Shown one piece after another: positions 45,283 through 54,569 of a DNA stretch of 64,000 nt. A model generated the notes under the pieces. The model was not told where the DNA came from and did no database searches. It was given only the letters and a program-made list of their open reading frames with translations. The translations under genes were made by a program, and so were the position numbers. The DNA is from Thioclava sp. SK-1 (GTDB lineage: Bacteria; Pseudomonadota; Alphaproteobacteria; Rhodobacterales; Rhodobacteraceae), in assembly GCF_001705665.1 (NCBI RefSeq), contig NZ_MDHA01000032.1, positions 248,001 to 312,000 on the forward strand. Reading direction: 5' to 3'. Within the stretch, counting starts at the first letter, position 1. Every line of letters starts with the position of its first letter.

Positions 45283-46217
45283 GCTTTGCTGCGATGATGG
45301 TTGTTGCCATTCTATGTGATTTGGCTTTGGGTTGGCCCGATTGGATCTATCGGCGGGTTGGCCATCCTGTGACATGGCTGGGTGCTGTCATTTTTTATCT
45401 GGACCATGCGTGGAACCGGGGGCGGTGGGCGCGTTTCAAAGGTGTTGCGGCAGCGGCGGTGGTGATCGCCCTTGCCGTGCTGAGCGCGGGCATCGTGCAA
45501 GAGCTTTTGCCAGACGGCCTGATTGGGGTGGTGATCGGCGGCATTGTGGCCTGGCCATTGGTTGCCCTGCGGTCGATGCATGATCATGTGCGTGCTGTGG
45601 CGACCCCCTTGGTACAAGGCGATTTACATGCTGCACGCGCGGCGGTGGCGATGATTGTCGGGCGCAGCCCAGACCAGTTAGACCAAGCCGGCGTGGCACG
45701 CGCCGCAATCGAAAGCCTGGCGGAAAATACCTCAGATGGCATTGTGGCACCGCTGTTTTGGGGCCTTGTTGCGGGTCTGCCCGGGATCGCCGCCTATAAG
45801 GCGATCAATACGTTGGATTCGATGATCGGGCATCGCACTGACAGACATGAGGCATTCGGCTGGGCCTCTGCGCGGATTGATGATCTGGTGAACCTGATCC
45901 CCGCGCGGTTGACCGGATTGATCTTTGCGGTGGTGTCACGCCACCCGTTATTTGCGCTGCAGGCAATGGCGCGCGATGCCCGTCATCATCGCTCCCCCAA
46001 TGCGGGCTGGCCCGAGGCGGCCATGGCGGGGGGCCTGGGCGTGCGGCTGTCAGGCCCACGTGTCTATGGCGATCAGCTGACCGATGATGCCTATGTCAAT
46101 GCACATGCCCCGGACCCACAGCCCGTTGACTTGGCGCGCGGCCTTGATCTTTATCGCCGTGCGATGGGAGCTTGGTGCGGGGCGATTGCCCTGCTGGCGA
46201 TTGTTGGGGGGATATGA
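45279..46217 (+). CDS. cobD: Adenosylcobinamide-phosphate synthase CobD (CbiB)
   Basis: Membrane enzyme that attaches aminopropanol phosphate to adenosylcobyric acid. 312 residues with several helices; signature segments are LALGWPDWIYRRVGHPVTWL, VARAAIESLAENTSDGIVAP and KAINTLDSMIGHRTDRHEAF. It overlaps bluE (ATGA) and cobC. The minus-strand readings across it are antisense shadows. Confidence 0.95.
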   Translation: MSFAAMMVVAILCDLALGWPDWIYRRVGHPVTWLGAVIFYLDHAWNRGRWARFKGVAAAAVVIALAVLSAGIVQELLPDGLIGVVIGGIVAWPLVALRSMHDHVRAVATPLVQGDLHAARAAVAMIVGRSPDQLDQAGVARAAIESLAENTSDGIVAPLFWGLVAGLPGIAAYKAINTLDSMIGHRTDRHEAFGWASARIDDLVNLIPARLTGLIFAVVSRHPLFALQAMARDARHHRSPNAGWPEAAMAGGLGVRLSGPRVYGDQLTDDAYVNAHAPDPQPVDLARGLDLYRRAMGAWCGAIALLAIVGGI

Positions 46218-47185
46218 TGCGCGATCATGGTGGAAATATTGACGCTGCAAAGGCGCTGTATGGCGGGGACGATTGGATCGACTTGTCAACGGGGATCAAC
46301 CGTGTGCCCTATCCACTGCCCAATCTGCCAGCACATGTCTGGACGATGCTGCCCACAGAAGCGACCAAAGAGGCGCTTATGCAGGTCGCGCGCGCAGCCT
46401 TTGGCACAACGGCCCACGGTATTGCGACCGCAGGTGCGCAGGCCGCTATTCAGATGGTCCCTCGGTTGCGCGCGCCCGGGCACGCAAAGGTCCTAGCCCC
46501 GACCTATAATGAACATGGTGCGGCCTTGCTGCAGGCGGGATGGCAGGTTGATGAGGTGCCAAGCCTAACTGCATTGGCCGGCGCGGATTTGGCGGTGGTT
46601 GTCAATCCTAACAATCCTACCGGGCAGTTTTATACCCAAGCAGAGCTGACGCAAATCCGCGCGCAAGTAGGTCTGTTGATCGTCGATGAAAGCTTCGCCG
46701 ATCCCGACCCGGCGCAGACGATGATTGGACAGTTGCAGGGGGGGGCAGGCGGGCTGATCGTGCTACGCTCGTTCGGGAAATTCTGGGGGCTGGCCGGGGC
46801 GCGTCTGGGGTTCGCCTTTGGTGACCAAGATATGGTGGCGCGATTGCGCGATATGGCAGGGCCTTGGCCGGTGTCTGGAGCCGCAATTGAGATTGGCAAG
46901 ATTGCGCTGCAAGACCGGGCGTGGCGGGATCATTCTGTTATGCGGCTGTCACAAGAAAGCGCCGCGATGGATCGCATGGCGCAGGCTGCAGGTTGGCAAC
47001 TGGTGGGGGGAACGGCTCTGTTTAGAACCTATGACACAGGTGCTGCGCAGGCCAGTCAAGAGCATCTGGCCCGGGCGCAAATCTGGTCCCGCATATTTCC
47101 CTATTCATCACGCTGGCTGCGACTGGGGCTGCCGGGCACGCAGGCGGAATGGAAACGCCTGTCGCATGCGCTGGACACGATTTAA
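46214..47185 (+). CDS. cobC: Threonine-phosphate decarboxylase CobC
   Basis: PLP enzyme of the aminotransferase I/II fold (323 residues) that decarboxylates L-threonine phosphate to aminopropanol phosphate for CobD. Motifs: [20 protein letters not shown] at the start, [13 protein letters not shown], and the Schiff-base lysine in [20 protein letters not shown] 46214 overlaps the cobD stop (ATGA). Its end overlaps the convergent cobQ end by 4 bases. Confidence 0.93.
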   Translation: MMRDHGGNIDAAKALYGGDDWIDLSTGINRVPYPLPNLPAHVWTMLPTEATKEALMQVARAAFGTTAHGIATAGAQAAIQMVPRLRAPGHAKVLAPTYNEHGAALLQAGWQVDEVPSLTALAGADLAVVVNPNNPTGQFYTQAELTQIRAQVGLLIVDESFADPDPAQTMIGQLQGGAGGLIVLRSFGKFWGLAGARLGFAFGDQDMVARLRDMAGPWPVSGAAIEIGKIALQDRAWRDHSVMRLSQESAAMDRMAQAAGWQLVGGTALFRTYDTGAAQASQEHLARAQIWSRIFPYSSRWLRLGLPGTQAEWKRLSHALDTI

Positions 47186-48627
47186 CGCGCCAGGGCGAGC
47201 AATGCAGGGACATTAACATGGGTTTCCATGTGATCGGCCAGGGCATCAAGCGCCTCTTCGACGCTGCGTGCATGGTTATATGGGCGTGCATATATCCCAA
47301 GCCCCGCCAACCAAGCCGTGCGAAATGCATCTGCGCTGAAAAGCCCGTGTAGATACGTGCCTGTCACACGTCCGCATGATGAGATCGCCCCCTCATTCAC
47401 ACCATGAACCGTGGCAAAGGGACGGCTGCGGTCCGCCCCCTCGCTACGCCCGATGTGGATTTCATAGCCGTCGATCAATTGCTCCGATCCTAGGTGGCGG
47501 GCGCGGGTGCGTGTAAGACGTTTGTCTGATGTCATGACGGTGTGAATGTCCAATAAACCCAATCCGGGCATTGTGCCTGCAGGCCCCTCAATCCCGTCGG
47601 GATCAGAAATGCTATGGCCCAGCATTTGATAGCCGCCGCAAATGCCAAGCACATGTCCGCCGCGCCGGTAATGTGCCTGCAAGTCGATATCCCATCCCTG
47701 CGCGCGCAAATAGGCGAGATCCGCACGGGTGGATTTCGACCCGGGTAAAATGACCAGCCGTGCATCTGCCGGAATAGGCTCGCCCGCACGCACCATTACC
47801 AGATCAATCCCGGGATCGGATTTCAAAGGATCCAGGTCGTCGAAATTCGCGATTCTTGACAGTGTCAGGCATGCAATTTTCACCCCGCCTGTCGACGGAC
47901 CAGAGGTTAGATCGAGTGCATCTTCAGCGGGCAGACGCCATGCATGATCGAACCATGGGATCACACCAAAACCTGGCCAGCCGGTACGCTGGGAAATCAT
48001 CTGATAGCCATCGTCAAACAGGGATGGATCGCCGCGGAATTTGTTCACCAAAAAACCTGCGACCAGAGCAGCATCCGCAGAATCAAGCACAGCTTGTGTG
48101 CCAATAATCTGCGCAATTACACCGCCACGATCAATGTCACCTGTTAAAATGACCGGTATATCGGCTGCCTGCGCAAACCCCATATTGGCAATGTCATTGG
48201 CGCGTAAATTGATCTCGGCTGGGCTCCCCGCACCTTCGACAACCACCAGATCATAAACGGCGTTCAATCGCTGGAAGCTCTCTATGACAGCACCGATCAA
48301 TTGTAGCTTTAAACTGGCATAGTCACGCGCCTTTGCGGTCTTCCACCTTTGACCTTGAACAACGATCTGCGCACCCTGATCGCTTTCGGGCTTCAGCAAA
48401 ATCGGGTTCATATCTGTTATGGGCGTCAGCCCGCATGCAAGGGCCTGTAATGCTTGCGCGCGACCAATTTCGCCGCCGTCTTTCGTAACAGCGGCATTGT
48501 TTGACATGTTTTGCGGCTTAAATGGTGCAACAGTCAGCCCCCTGCGTCTGGCGGCGCGGCATAGACCTGCCACTAAAAGCGATTTGCCAACGTTAGAGCC
48601 AGTACCTTGAAGCATTATTCCCGGCAT
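47182..48627 (-). CDS. cobQ: Cobyric acid synthase CobQ
   Basis: Glutamine- and ATP-dependent amidotransferase that adds four amides (b, d, e, g) to adenosylcobyrinic acid a,c-diamide. 481 residues: N-terminal ATPase ([39 protein letters not shown]) and a C-terminal class I glutaminase with the nucleophile Cys in [14 protein letters not shown]. The ATG at 48627 matches the usual CobQ N-terminus and overlaps the stop of a 48-codon small ORF (TAATG); a GTG at 48648 is the alternative start. Confidence 0.95.
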   Translation of the reverse strand: MPGIMLQGTGSNVGKSLLVAGLCRAARRRGLTVAPFKPQNMSNNAAVTKDGGEIGRAQALQALACGLTPITDMNPILLKPESDQGAQIVVQGQRWKTAKARDYASLKLQLIGAVIESFQRLNAVYDLVVVEGAGSPAEINLRANDIANMGFAQAADIPVILTGDIDRGGVIAQIIGTQAVLDSADAALVAGFLVNKFRGDPSLFDDGYQMISQRTGWPGFGVIPWFDHAWRLPAEDALDLTSGPSTGGVKIACLTLSRIANFDDLDPLKSDPGIDLVMVRAGEPIPADARLVILPGSKSTRADLAYLRAQGWDIDLQAHYRRGGHVLGICGGYQMLGHSISDPDGIEGPAGTMPGLGLLDIHTVMTSDKRLTRTRARHLGSEQLIDGYEIHIGRSEGADRSRPFATVHGVNEGAISSCGRVTGTYLHGLFSADAFRTAWLAGLGIYARPYNHARSVEEALDALADHMETHVNVPALLALAR

Positions 48628-48773
48628 TAGAATTGAACCCGATGACACATGTTGTTGTGACTGCCTCCGGCGGGGATATTTATCGGCAAGATGAAAGCAG
48701 CAGCATCAGATGGGCACCGTGCCTTGGGCCGCAAATGCGGGGAAGGCACGGTGCTTTCACCTTGCACGGCCAT
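48627..48773 (-). CDS. 48-aa small ORF translationally coupled to cobQ
   Basis: I do not recognise it. The frame begins [20 protein letters not shown] and ends in [11 protein letters not shown], so it has Cys and His residues that could bind metal. Evidence for translation: a very strong ribosome site (GGGAGGG, 6 bases before the ATG), and its stop codon overlaps the cobQ ATG. A long hairpin lies inside its 5' half. It could be a leader peptide controlling cobQ or a small functional protein. It lies between cobO and cobQ on the same strand. Confidence 0.5.
   Translation of the reverse strand: MAVQGESTVPSPHLRPKARCPSDAAAFILPINIPAGGSHNNMCHRVQF
48714..48754. repeat. 41-base nested hairpin in the cobO-cobQ gap
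   Basis: Perfect 12-bp outer stem GCACCGTGCCTT / AAGGCACGGTGC enclosing a second stem CCGCA-AA-TGCGG. It falls within codons 7-20 of the small ORF that precedes cobQ. No T-run follows on either strand, so a regulatory or RNA-processing role is more likely than simple termination. Confidence 0.65.
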
Positions 48774-48862
48774 CGGGATCCCTCCCTGTACCGTGGATGA
48801 AGTGTGCCGCGTTATGCTTAACAAAAGGTTTCCTTTCATCTTGCAGTAAATATCCCGGGGGT

Positions 48863-48880
48863 TCGGGGGCTGGCCCCCGA
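48863..48880 (-). terminator. GC hairpin after cobO
   Basis: TCGGGGGC / GCCCCCGA with a 2-base loop lies 28 bases after the cobO stop on the minus strand. No T-run follows; partial terminator or 3' stabiliser. Confidence 0.35.
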
Positions 48881-48907
48881 TAGCAGAGTTGTGGGTTCCG
48901 GCTGGGT

Positions 48908-49549
48908 TTAGAATTCCACGCCCCTTTGGCCTTTGATGCCTGACCTGAACGGGTGTTTTACCAACGTCATTTCTGTTACCAGGTCAGCGGCCTCGATCAG
49001 GGCCTCTTTCGCGTTCCGTCCTGTAAGAACGACATGTGTAAGAGGAGGTTTTTCATCGATCAAGAACGTTAGGACTTCGTTGATATCCAAATAATCATAG
49101 CGCAATGCGATATTGATTTCGTCAAGAAGAACAAACTGGATCTCTGGGTTTCGAATAAGATCTTTCGCTTTTTCCCAACCAGCCCGCGCTGCGGCGATGT
49201 CGCGCTCCTTGTCTTGCGTTTCCCAAGTAAAGCCTTCGCCCATCGCATGAAATTGGCAAAGATCGCTAAAATTTCCTTCGAGCAGGCGCCGCTCTCCGGT
49301 GTCCCATGCTCCTTTGATAAACTGCACCACAGCGCAGGGCATGCCATGCGCGATACAGCGTAGTACCATGCCGAACCCGGAGGAGGATTTACCTTTGCCT
49401 GCGCCCGTATGGACGATGATCAGGCCTTTTTCGCCTGATTTTGACGCCATGATTTTATCACGTGCTGCTTTTTTCTTAGCCATTTTTGAAGCATGGCGAT
49501 CAGTGTCTTCGACTTTTGTCGTGTCGAGATTCGCGGATGGTTCGGCCAT
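48908..49549 (-). CDS. cobO: Cob(I)yrinic acid a,c-diamide adenosyltransferase CobO
   Basis: CobA/CobO-type ATP:corrinoid adenosyltransferase, 213 residues. P-loop VHTGAGKGKSSSGFG near residue 50, VVQFIKGAWDTGERRLLEG, and FVLLDEINIALRYDYLD (Walker-B-like). An N-terminal KxAKKK-rich tail precedes the P-loop, as is usual. AAGGAG lies upstream of the ATG. It is divergent from the riboswitch-led operon and is not itself under a visible riboswitch. Confidence 0.95.
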   Translation of the reverse strand: MAEPSANLDTTKVEDTDRHASKMAKKKAARDKIMASKSGEKGLIIVHTGAGKGKSSSGFGMVLRCIAHGMPCAVVQFIKGAWDTGERRLLEGNFSDLCQFHAMGEGFTWETQDKERDIAAARAGWEKAKDLIRNPEIQFVLLDEINIALRYDYLDINEVLTFLIDEKPPLTHVVLTGRNAKEALIEAADLVTEMTLVKHPFRSGIKGQRGVEF

Positions 49550-49614
49550 TGAGGGCTCCTTGAGTGACTTGACATTGGGCGTGCGCTGATCGCATGAAGA
49601 GACGCGCTGGTTCC

Positions 49615-49800
49615 TGTTGTTATGACAGGCTAAGAGGGAATGCGAGGGGGATCGTCCATTGATCCGCTATCGCAGCCGCCCCCGCGACCGTGACCGGATT
49701 GGTCTTCATGCCCACTGGCGTTTCGTGCTGGGAAGGGGAAGATCGTAGGATGGACATACCATCTGATCCGCAAGCCGGGAGACCTGCCTGCGCGAGGCGC
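49615..49800 (+). promoter_or_regulatory. Cobalamin riboswitch controlling the DUF1636-cobW-cobN operon
   Basis: Plus-strand elements in canonical order: AGAGGGAAT, GCCGCCCCCGCGACCGTGA, a CCACTGG...GCTGGGAAGG block and the B12 box GCCGGGAGACCTGCCTGC at 49773-49791. It is followed about 120 bases later by the DUF1636 gene. It should lower expression of the long operon when adenosylcobalamin is plentiful. Confidence 0.95.
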
Positions 49801-49919
49801 TATCGACGGCGGACGGGGTGTTCCGCAACGGGCTGATCTGCAGGTGTCTCTACCTTGCAGCGGGTCTGTGCATTCCCCGGCGTTCCGCCACAATTGGAAT
49901 GATACGGAAGGGCCCTTTA

Positions 49920-50276
49920 ATGCGCGCTGTTCTTCACGTTTGTACGACGTGCCGCGGTATCGCTGCACAAGATGATCCTGCCGCCCCCCGATCCGGTGCG
50001 CTGCTGCATGCGGCATTGGTAGATGCGGATTTGCCACCTGATGTGGAGCTGCGCGCGGTTGAATGTCTGTCGGCCTGTTCCCAAGGGTGTTCAATCGCGT
50101 TGAACGCACCGGGGAAATGGTCTTATGTCTATGGCCGTTTGACGCCAGAGGATGCCGCCGATATTGCCGCCGGTGTGAGCGCCTATGCGGCCACCGAAGA
50201 TGGTGTTGTGCCATGGCGCCAACGCCCTGTTATTTTCCGCAAGCAAAGCCTTGCCCGTATCCCCCCGCAGGAGTGA
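49920..50276 (+). CDS. DUF1636 family predicted metal/iron-sulfur protein
   Basis: 118-residue protein whose function is not established. Five cysteines are spaced like a [2Fe-2S] ferredoxin (thioredoxin-like) site: Cys8 and Cys11 (CTTC), then Cys49, Cys53 and Cys57 (CLSACSQGC). It is the first gene after the cobalamin riboswitch and lies 4 bases before cobW, so a redox or metal-handling role in corrin synthesis is likely. ATG 49920 is chosen because GGAAGGG precedes it; 49899 is an alternative. Confidence 0.82.
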   Translation: MRAVLHVCTTCRGIAAQDDPAAPRSGALLHAALVDADLPPDVELRAVECLSACSQGCSIALNAPGKWSYVYGRLTPEDAADIAAGVSAYAATEDGVVPWRQRPVIFRKQSLARIPPQE

Positions 50277-50280
50277 ACTT

Positions 50281-51336
50281 ATGTCGCTGAACACAGATCT
50301 GAATAAGATCCCTGTCACTGTCATCACGGGCTTTTTGGGCTCTGGTAAGACCACGTTGATCCGGCATCTGATGCAAAACCCGGATGGGAAGCGCTTGGCT
50401 ATATTGGTCAATGAGTTCGGCACTGTCGGTGTGGATGGCGAAATTTTGCGCGGTTGCGCAGATGAAAACTGCCCGGATGAAAATATTGTTGAACTGGCCA
50501 ATGGCTGCATCTGCTGCACTGTTGCGGATGACTTTATCCCGACAATTGAAGCATTGATGAAGCTGGACCCCCGTCCGGATCATATTTTGATTGAGACATC
50601 GGGGCTGGCGCTGCCTAAGCCGCTTCTAAAGGCGTTCGATTGGCCGGCGATCCGGTCAAAAATCACTGTCGATGGTGTGATCGCGCTGGCGGATGCCGAG
50701 GCGGTGGCTGCCGGCCGGTTTGCCCCCAATGTCGACGCGGTGCAGGCACAGCGCGAGGCCGACAGCTCAATCGATCACGAAACCCCGCTGTCCGAGGTGT
50801 TTGAGGATCAGATCTCTTGCGCCGATATCGTGATCTTGTCGAAGGCCGATTTGGCGGGTGACGCGGGCCTGGCCGCAGCACGTAAAGTTATCGAAGCGGA
50901 AGCACCGCGCAAATTGCCGATTTTGTCGATGTCAGAAGGCGTGATTGATCCCAAGGTGATTTTGGGTCTGGGAGCAGCAGCCGAAGACGATCTGGAGGCG
51001 CGGCCAAGCCATCATGACGGGCATCACGATCACGAGCATGATGATTTTGAAACCGTGGTGATGGAGCTGGACGAGGTGTCCGATCCTGCCGTTCTGGTCG
51101 CAGCCATTGAGCGTTTGGCAACAGAGCAAAATATATTGCGCGTCAAAGGCTATGTTGCAGTGACGGGTAAGCCGATGCGGATGTTGGTGCAGGCAGTTGG
51201 CGCACGGGTGCGTCATCAATTTGATCGACCATGGATGACGGATGAGCCGCGGGTGACGCAGTTGGTGATCATTGCCGAACATGATGATGTAAATGCCGAT
51301 GCCATCCGCGCGGTTCTGACGGCAGTGCCTGCCTGA
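50281..51336 (+). CDS. cobW: Cobalamin biosynthesis GTPase/metallochaperone CobW
   Basis: G3E-family P-loop GTPase of 351 residues, thought to deliver cobalt to the CobNST chelatase. Visible: ITGFLGSGKTTLIRHLM (P-loop), the metal-site motif CICC in ELANGCICCTVADDFI, ILSKAD (guanine specificity) and a metal-binding His-rich loop HHDGHHDHEHDD at about residue 250. GGAGTG precedes the ATG. It sits between DUF1636 and cobN; the TGATG overlap with cobN suggests coupling. Confidence 0.95.
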   Translation: MSLNTDLNKIPVTVITGFLGSGKTTLIRHLMQNPDGKRLAILVNEFGTVGVDGEILRGCADENCPDENIVELANGCICCTVADDFIPTIEALMKLDPRPDHILIETSGLALPKPLLKAFDWPAIRSKITVDGVIALADAEAVAAGRFAPNVDAVQAQREADSSIDHETPLSEVFEDQISCADIVILSKADLAGDAGLAAARKVIEAEAPRKLPILSMSEGVIDPKVILGLGAAAEDDLEARPSHHDGHHDHEHDDFETVVMELDEVSDPAVLVAAIERLATEQNILRVKGYVAVTGKPMRMLVQAVGARVRHQFDRPWMTDEPRVTQLVIIAEHDDVNADAIRAVLTAVPA

Positions 51337-54300
51337 TGCATATTGTCTTCCGCGAAAGCCGTGGCCTTGAAGAAACGGATGTTCCCATGGATCCCGGGCA
51401 AACGCCCGGGGATCTTGTGGTGTTGTCCTATTCCGACAGTGATCTTGGTGCTTTTGCGGCAGGCTGGAAACGCGCAGCAGGAACGCTGCCATCGACACGG
51501 CTGTGCAATATCGTAGGGCTACGCCATCCGGTTTCCGTGGATACTTATGTGGAGGCAACGCTGTCGGGCGCCAAGGCGATCTTGATCCGCTTGATTGGCG
51601 GAGTGGATTACTGGCCTTATGGCGTTGCCTGTATTCAGGATCTTGCGCGGCGCAACGGGATCGCATTGGCTATTGTGCCCGCCGATGGGCGCCCCGATCC
51701 GCGTCTTGATGCGGTTTCCAATGTTGCATCTGATGTTCTGGCGCAGCTTAAGGGCTTTTGCGACGCGGGCACACCGATCGCGGCGCAACAGGCTTTATCC
51801 GTTTTGGCGCGTGCGGCGCATTTGCCGGTTGGACCGGTGGCCCCAGAGGTGCCCGTGCCGAAATGGGGGTTTTATGATCCCGATCATGGGGGGATTGATC
51901 AGCCGCCTTACGGAGCGCCGATCTATGTCACATTTTACCGATCCTATCTAAGTGCAGATGATCTGGCCCCGGTGGATGCGCTGATTCAGGGATTACGCGC
52001 CGCCGGCCATCAGGCATGTGGCGTGTTCGCGCCCTCTCTTAAAACGCCGGGGTTTGCGCAATGGATCGCGCCTTATATCCAAGCGGATCAACCCTGTGCC
52101 ATTGTGAATGCGACGGCTTTTTCTGCTCAGGGGCAGGAGGGGAGAACCCCATTCGATGGGGCACAATGCCCGGTGTTTCAGGTCGCGTTGTCTACCGCGC
52201 GCAAACGCGAATGGGCCGAGGCAGAGCGCGGATTATCCCCGGCTGATCTTGCGATGCATGTCGTCTTGCCAGAGGTGGACGGGCGCGTATTTTCCGGTAT
52301 CGTGTCCTTCAAACAGCCCGGGGTCAAAGACGCCGACTTGCAATATTCGCGTTTCGTGCACCGCGCCGTGCCAGAGCAGATCGCAGCGGTGGTGGCCAAG
52401 GTTACAGCATGGGTGGCGCTGTCACAAACGCCCGCGCATGACAAAAGGGTGGCCATCGTTTTGTCAACATATCCGGGGCGCGCTTGGCAGATGGCCCATG
52501 CTGTGGGCCTTGATGCGCTGGCCTCAACCGAGTCCGCGCTGGGCTGGCTGTGCGCGGCGGGGTATGATACGCAGGCGCTTGGGCTGGCAGATCTGGGGGA
52601 CCATCAGATCGCGTGGCCGTTGGAACAGTACCGCGCTGCGTTGCAGGCGTTGCCGCAGGAATTACAAGACGATCTGGTCACAGCATGGGGGGCACCCGAA
52701 GCCGACCCGGCGATCGAAGACGGGATGGTGTATTTTACCGCGCGCAAGATCGGCAAAACCTATGTGGCTTTGCAACCCGAACGCGGCGATGTGAACGCGC
52801 GCGACGATGAATACCACGACCTGCAACGCACCCCGCGCCATGGCTATGTGGCCTTTTATCTGTGGCTGCGTGCGCAGAACATCGATGCGTTGATCCATAT
52901 GGGGGCGCATGGCACGTTGGAATGGTTGCCGGGCAAATCGGTCGCCTTGTCGCAGTCTTGCTGGCCTGAGGCGCTGATCGGTGCGACCCCGGTGGTTTAT
53001 CCGTTTATCGTCAATGACCCCGGTGAGGCAGCACAGGCGAAACGTCGGATTGGCGCGGTCACGTTGGGTCATATGCCGCCACCGATGACCGGTGCTGCCA
53101 CGCCACCGCAAATGGCGCATCTGGAGCGGTTGCTGGATGAATATTCCACCGCAGATGGGTTAGACCCCAATCGCCGTTTGCGCTTGGTCGCGGATATTCA
53201 GTCCGAAACAAATGCGCTTGGCCTGCATGAGGATCTGGGGCTCAGCCCGCAGGCCTCTCCTGCGGAGGTGATTACCCGCATCGACCGCTTCGTTTGCGAC
53301 ATAAAAGAAAGCCAGTTCGGTGAGGGTTTGCACGTGCTCGGCAGTGGTCCGTGTGGCACGGCTGAACAAGCGGGGCTTATGGCGGCTGTTGTTGGGCGCA
53401 AGGTGGCACCGGGGCCATCGGGGTCGCCCTCACGCGGGCGCGCGGATGTAATGCCGACAGGGCGCAACCTGTTTTCTGTTGACCCAAGGGCGGTGCCATC
53501 AAAAGCGGCGCAGGCGCAAGGTGTCAAACTTGCGGAAGAGTTGCTGCGCCGCCATCTGCAAGATCACGGTGATTGGCCGCAGGGGCTGGTGGTGGATCTG
53601 TGGGGCAGCGCGACCATGCGCACCAGCGGAGAAGAATTCGCCATGGCTTTGCATTTGGCGGGGCTGAAGCCGGTGTGGGACGACGGCTCTGGCCGGGTGT
53701 CGGGTGTCGAGGTGATCGTTCCGGCCCTGTTGGGACGGCCGCGCATTGATGTGACCCTGCGGGTCTCGGGGCTGTTTCGCGATGTCTTTCCCAGCCTGGC
53801 GCAGCTGTTTGAAGCAGGGGCCGACATGCTGGCTGTGCGTGATGAACCAGAGGCCGAAAACCCCTATGCCACGCGTCAGCCCCGTGTCTTTGGTCCCAAG
53901 CCGGGCCAATATGGTTTGGGGATGGGGGATCTGACGGCGCAGTTCACCGAAGATGCCCGGATTGCTGCGGGAGAGGCATGGCTGGCCGCCTCCAGCTATG
54001 CAATCGGCAAAGATGGTCAGATTGCGCAAGATCGTGCCGGGTTGGAGGCACGATTGCAAAAATCCAGCGCTTTGATCCACGCGCAGGATCTGCCTGAAAC
54101 TGATCTGTTGCTGGCGTCGGATTACGCCGGGCATGAGGCGGGGTTTGCCGCCGCAATGGATCGGATTGGGGCGTCGGCCCCCGAAATCTATCATTTGGAC
54201 AGCACCCGGGTCGGTGATCCGCGGGCCCGGTCCTTGACCGAGGAAATCGCAAGGGTGGTGCGGGCGCGTGCTGCCAATCCGATATGGGTCGACAGCATGA

Positions 54301-54569
54301 CCGAACATGGGTTTCGTGGCGGGGCAGAGATTGCTGCGACGCTGGACAATATGGCAGCCTTTGCGCAGCTGGCGCAGGTGGTGCCGGGGCATTTGTTCGA
54401 TCTGTATCATGAGGCCACTTTGGGGCGGCCAGATATCGTTGCCTTCTTGCAGCAACATAATCCGCAAGCTTTGCGCGCCATGCGCGATCTGTTTGCGCGG
54501 CTGCATGAGGCGGGGCTGTGGGTCACCCGGCGCAATTCGATCCTAGCGGATCTGGAGACGCGATCATGA
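51336..54569 (+). CDS. cobN: Cobaltochelatase subunit CobN
   Basis: Large substrate-binding subunit of the ATP-dependent cobaltochelatase, which inserts cobalt into hydrogenobyrinic acid a,c-diamide. 1077 residues, related to magnesium chelatase BchH. Conserved segments: HMGAHGTLEWLPGKSVALSQ, PFIVNDPGEAAQAKRR, GLVVDLWGSATMRTSGEEFA and MTEHGFRGGAEIAATLDNM. At 1077 residues it is shorter than the roughly 1250 of some CobN proteins. The ATPase subunits (cobaltochelatase CobS and CobT) are not in the window. It overlaps cobG by 4 bases. Confidence 0.96.
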   Translation: MHIVFRESRGLEETDVPMDPGQTPGDLVVLSYSDSDLGAFAAGWKRAAGTLPSTRLCNIVGLRHPVSVDTYVEATLSGAKAILIRLIGGVDYWPYGVACIQDLARRNGIALAIVPADGRPDPRLDAVSNVASDVLAQLKGFCDAGTPIAAQQALSVLARAAHLPVGPVAPEVPVPKWGFYDPDHGGIDQPPYGAPIYVTFYRSYLSADDLAPVDALIQGLRAAGHQACGVFAPSLKTPGFAQWIAPYIQADQPCAIVNATAFSAQGQEGRTPFDGAQCPVFQVALSTARKREWAEAERGLSPADLAMHVVLPEVDGRVFSGIVSFKQPGVKDADLQYSRFVHRAVPEQIAAVVAKVTAWVALSQTPAHDKRVAIVLSTYPGRAWQMAHAVGLDALASTESALGWLCAAGYDTQALGLADLGDHQIAWPLEQYRAALQALPQELQDDLVTAWGAPEADPAIEDGMVYFTARKIGKTYVALQPERGDVNARDDEYHDLQRTPRHGYVAFYLWLRAQNIDALIHMGAHGTLEWLPGKSVALSQSCWPEALIGATPVVYPFIVNDPGEAAQAKRRIGAVTLGHMPPPMTGAATPPQMAHLERLLDEYSTADGLDPNRRLRLVADIQSETNALGLHEDLGLSPQASPAEVITRIDRFVCDIKESQFGEGLHVLGSGPCGTAEQAGLMAAVVGRKVAPGPSGSPSRGRADVMPTGRNLFSVDPRAVPSKAAQAQGVKLAEELLRRHLQDHGDWPQGLVVDLWGSATMRTSGEEFAMALHLAGLKPVWDDGSGRVSGVEVIVPALLGRPRIDVTLRVSGLFRDVFPSLAQLFEAGADMLAVRDEPEAENPYATRQPRVFGPKPGQYGLGMGDLTAQFTEDARIAAGEAWLAASSYAIGKDGQIAQDRAGLEARLQKSSALIHAQDLPETDLLLASDYAGHEAGFAAAMDRIGASAPEIYHLDSTRVGDPRARSLTEEIARVVRARAANPIWVDSMTEHGFRGGAEIAATLDNMAAFAQLAQVVPGHLFDLYHEATLGRPDIVAFLQQHNPQALRAMRDLFARLHEAGLWVTRRNSILADLETRS

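Noticed and set aside
48714-48754. Simple rho-independent terminator for cobO
   Set aside because: The hairpin has no T-run on either strand and lies inside a small frame with a strong ribosome site, so I list it as a regulatory hairpin candidate.
53499-54506. 335-codon open frame antisense to cobN
   Set aside because: Composition is shadow-like and cobN is clearly the coding strand.
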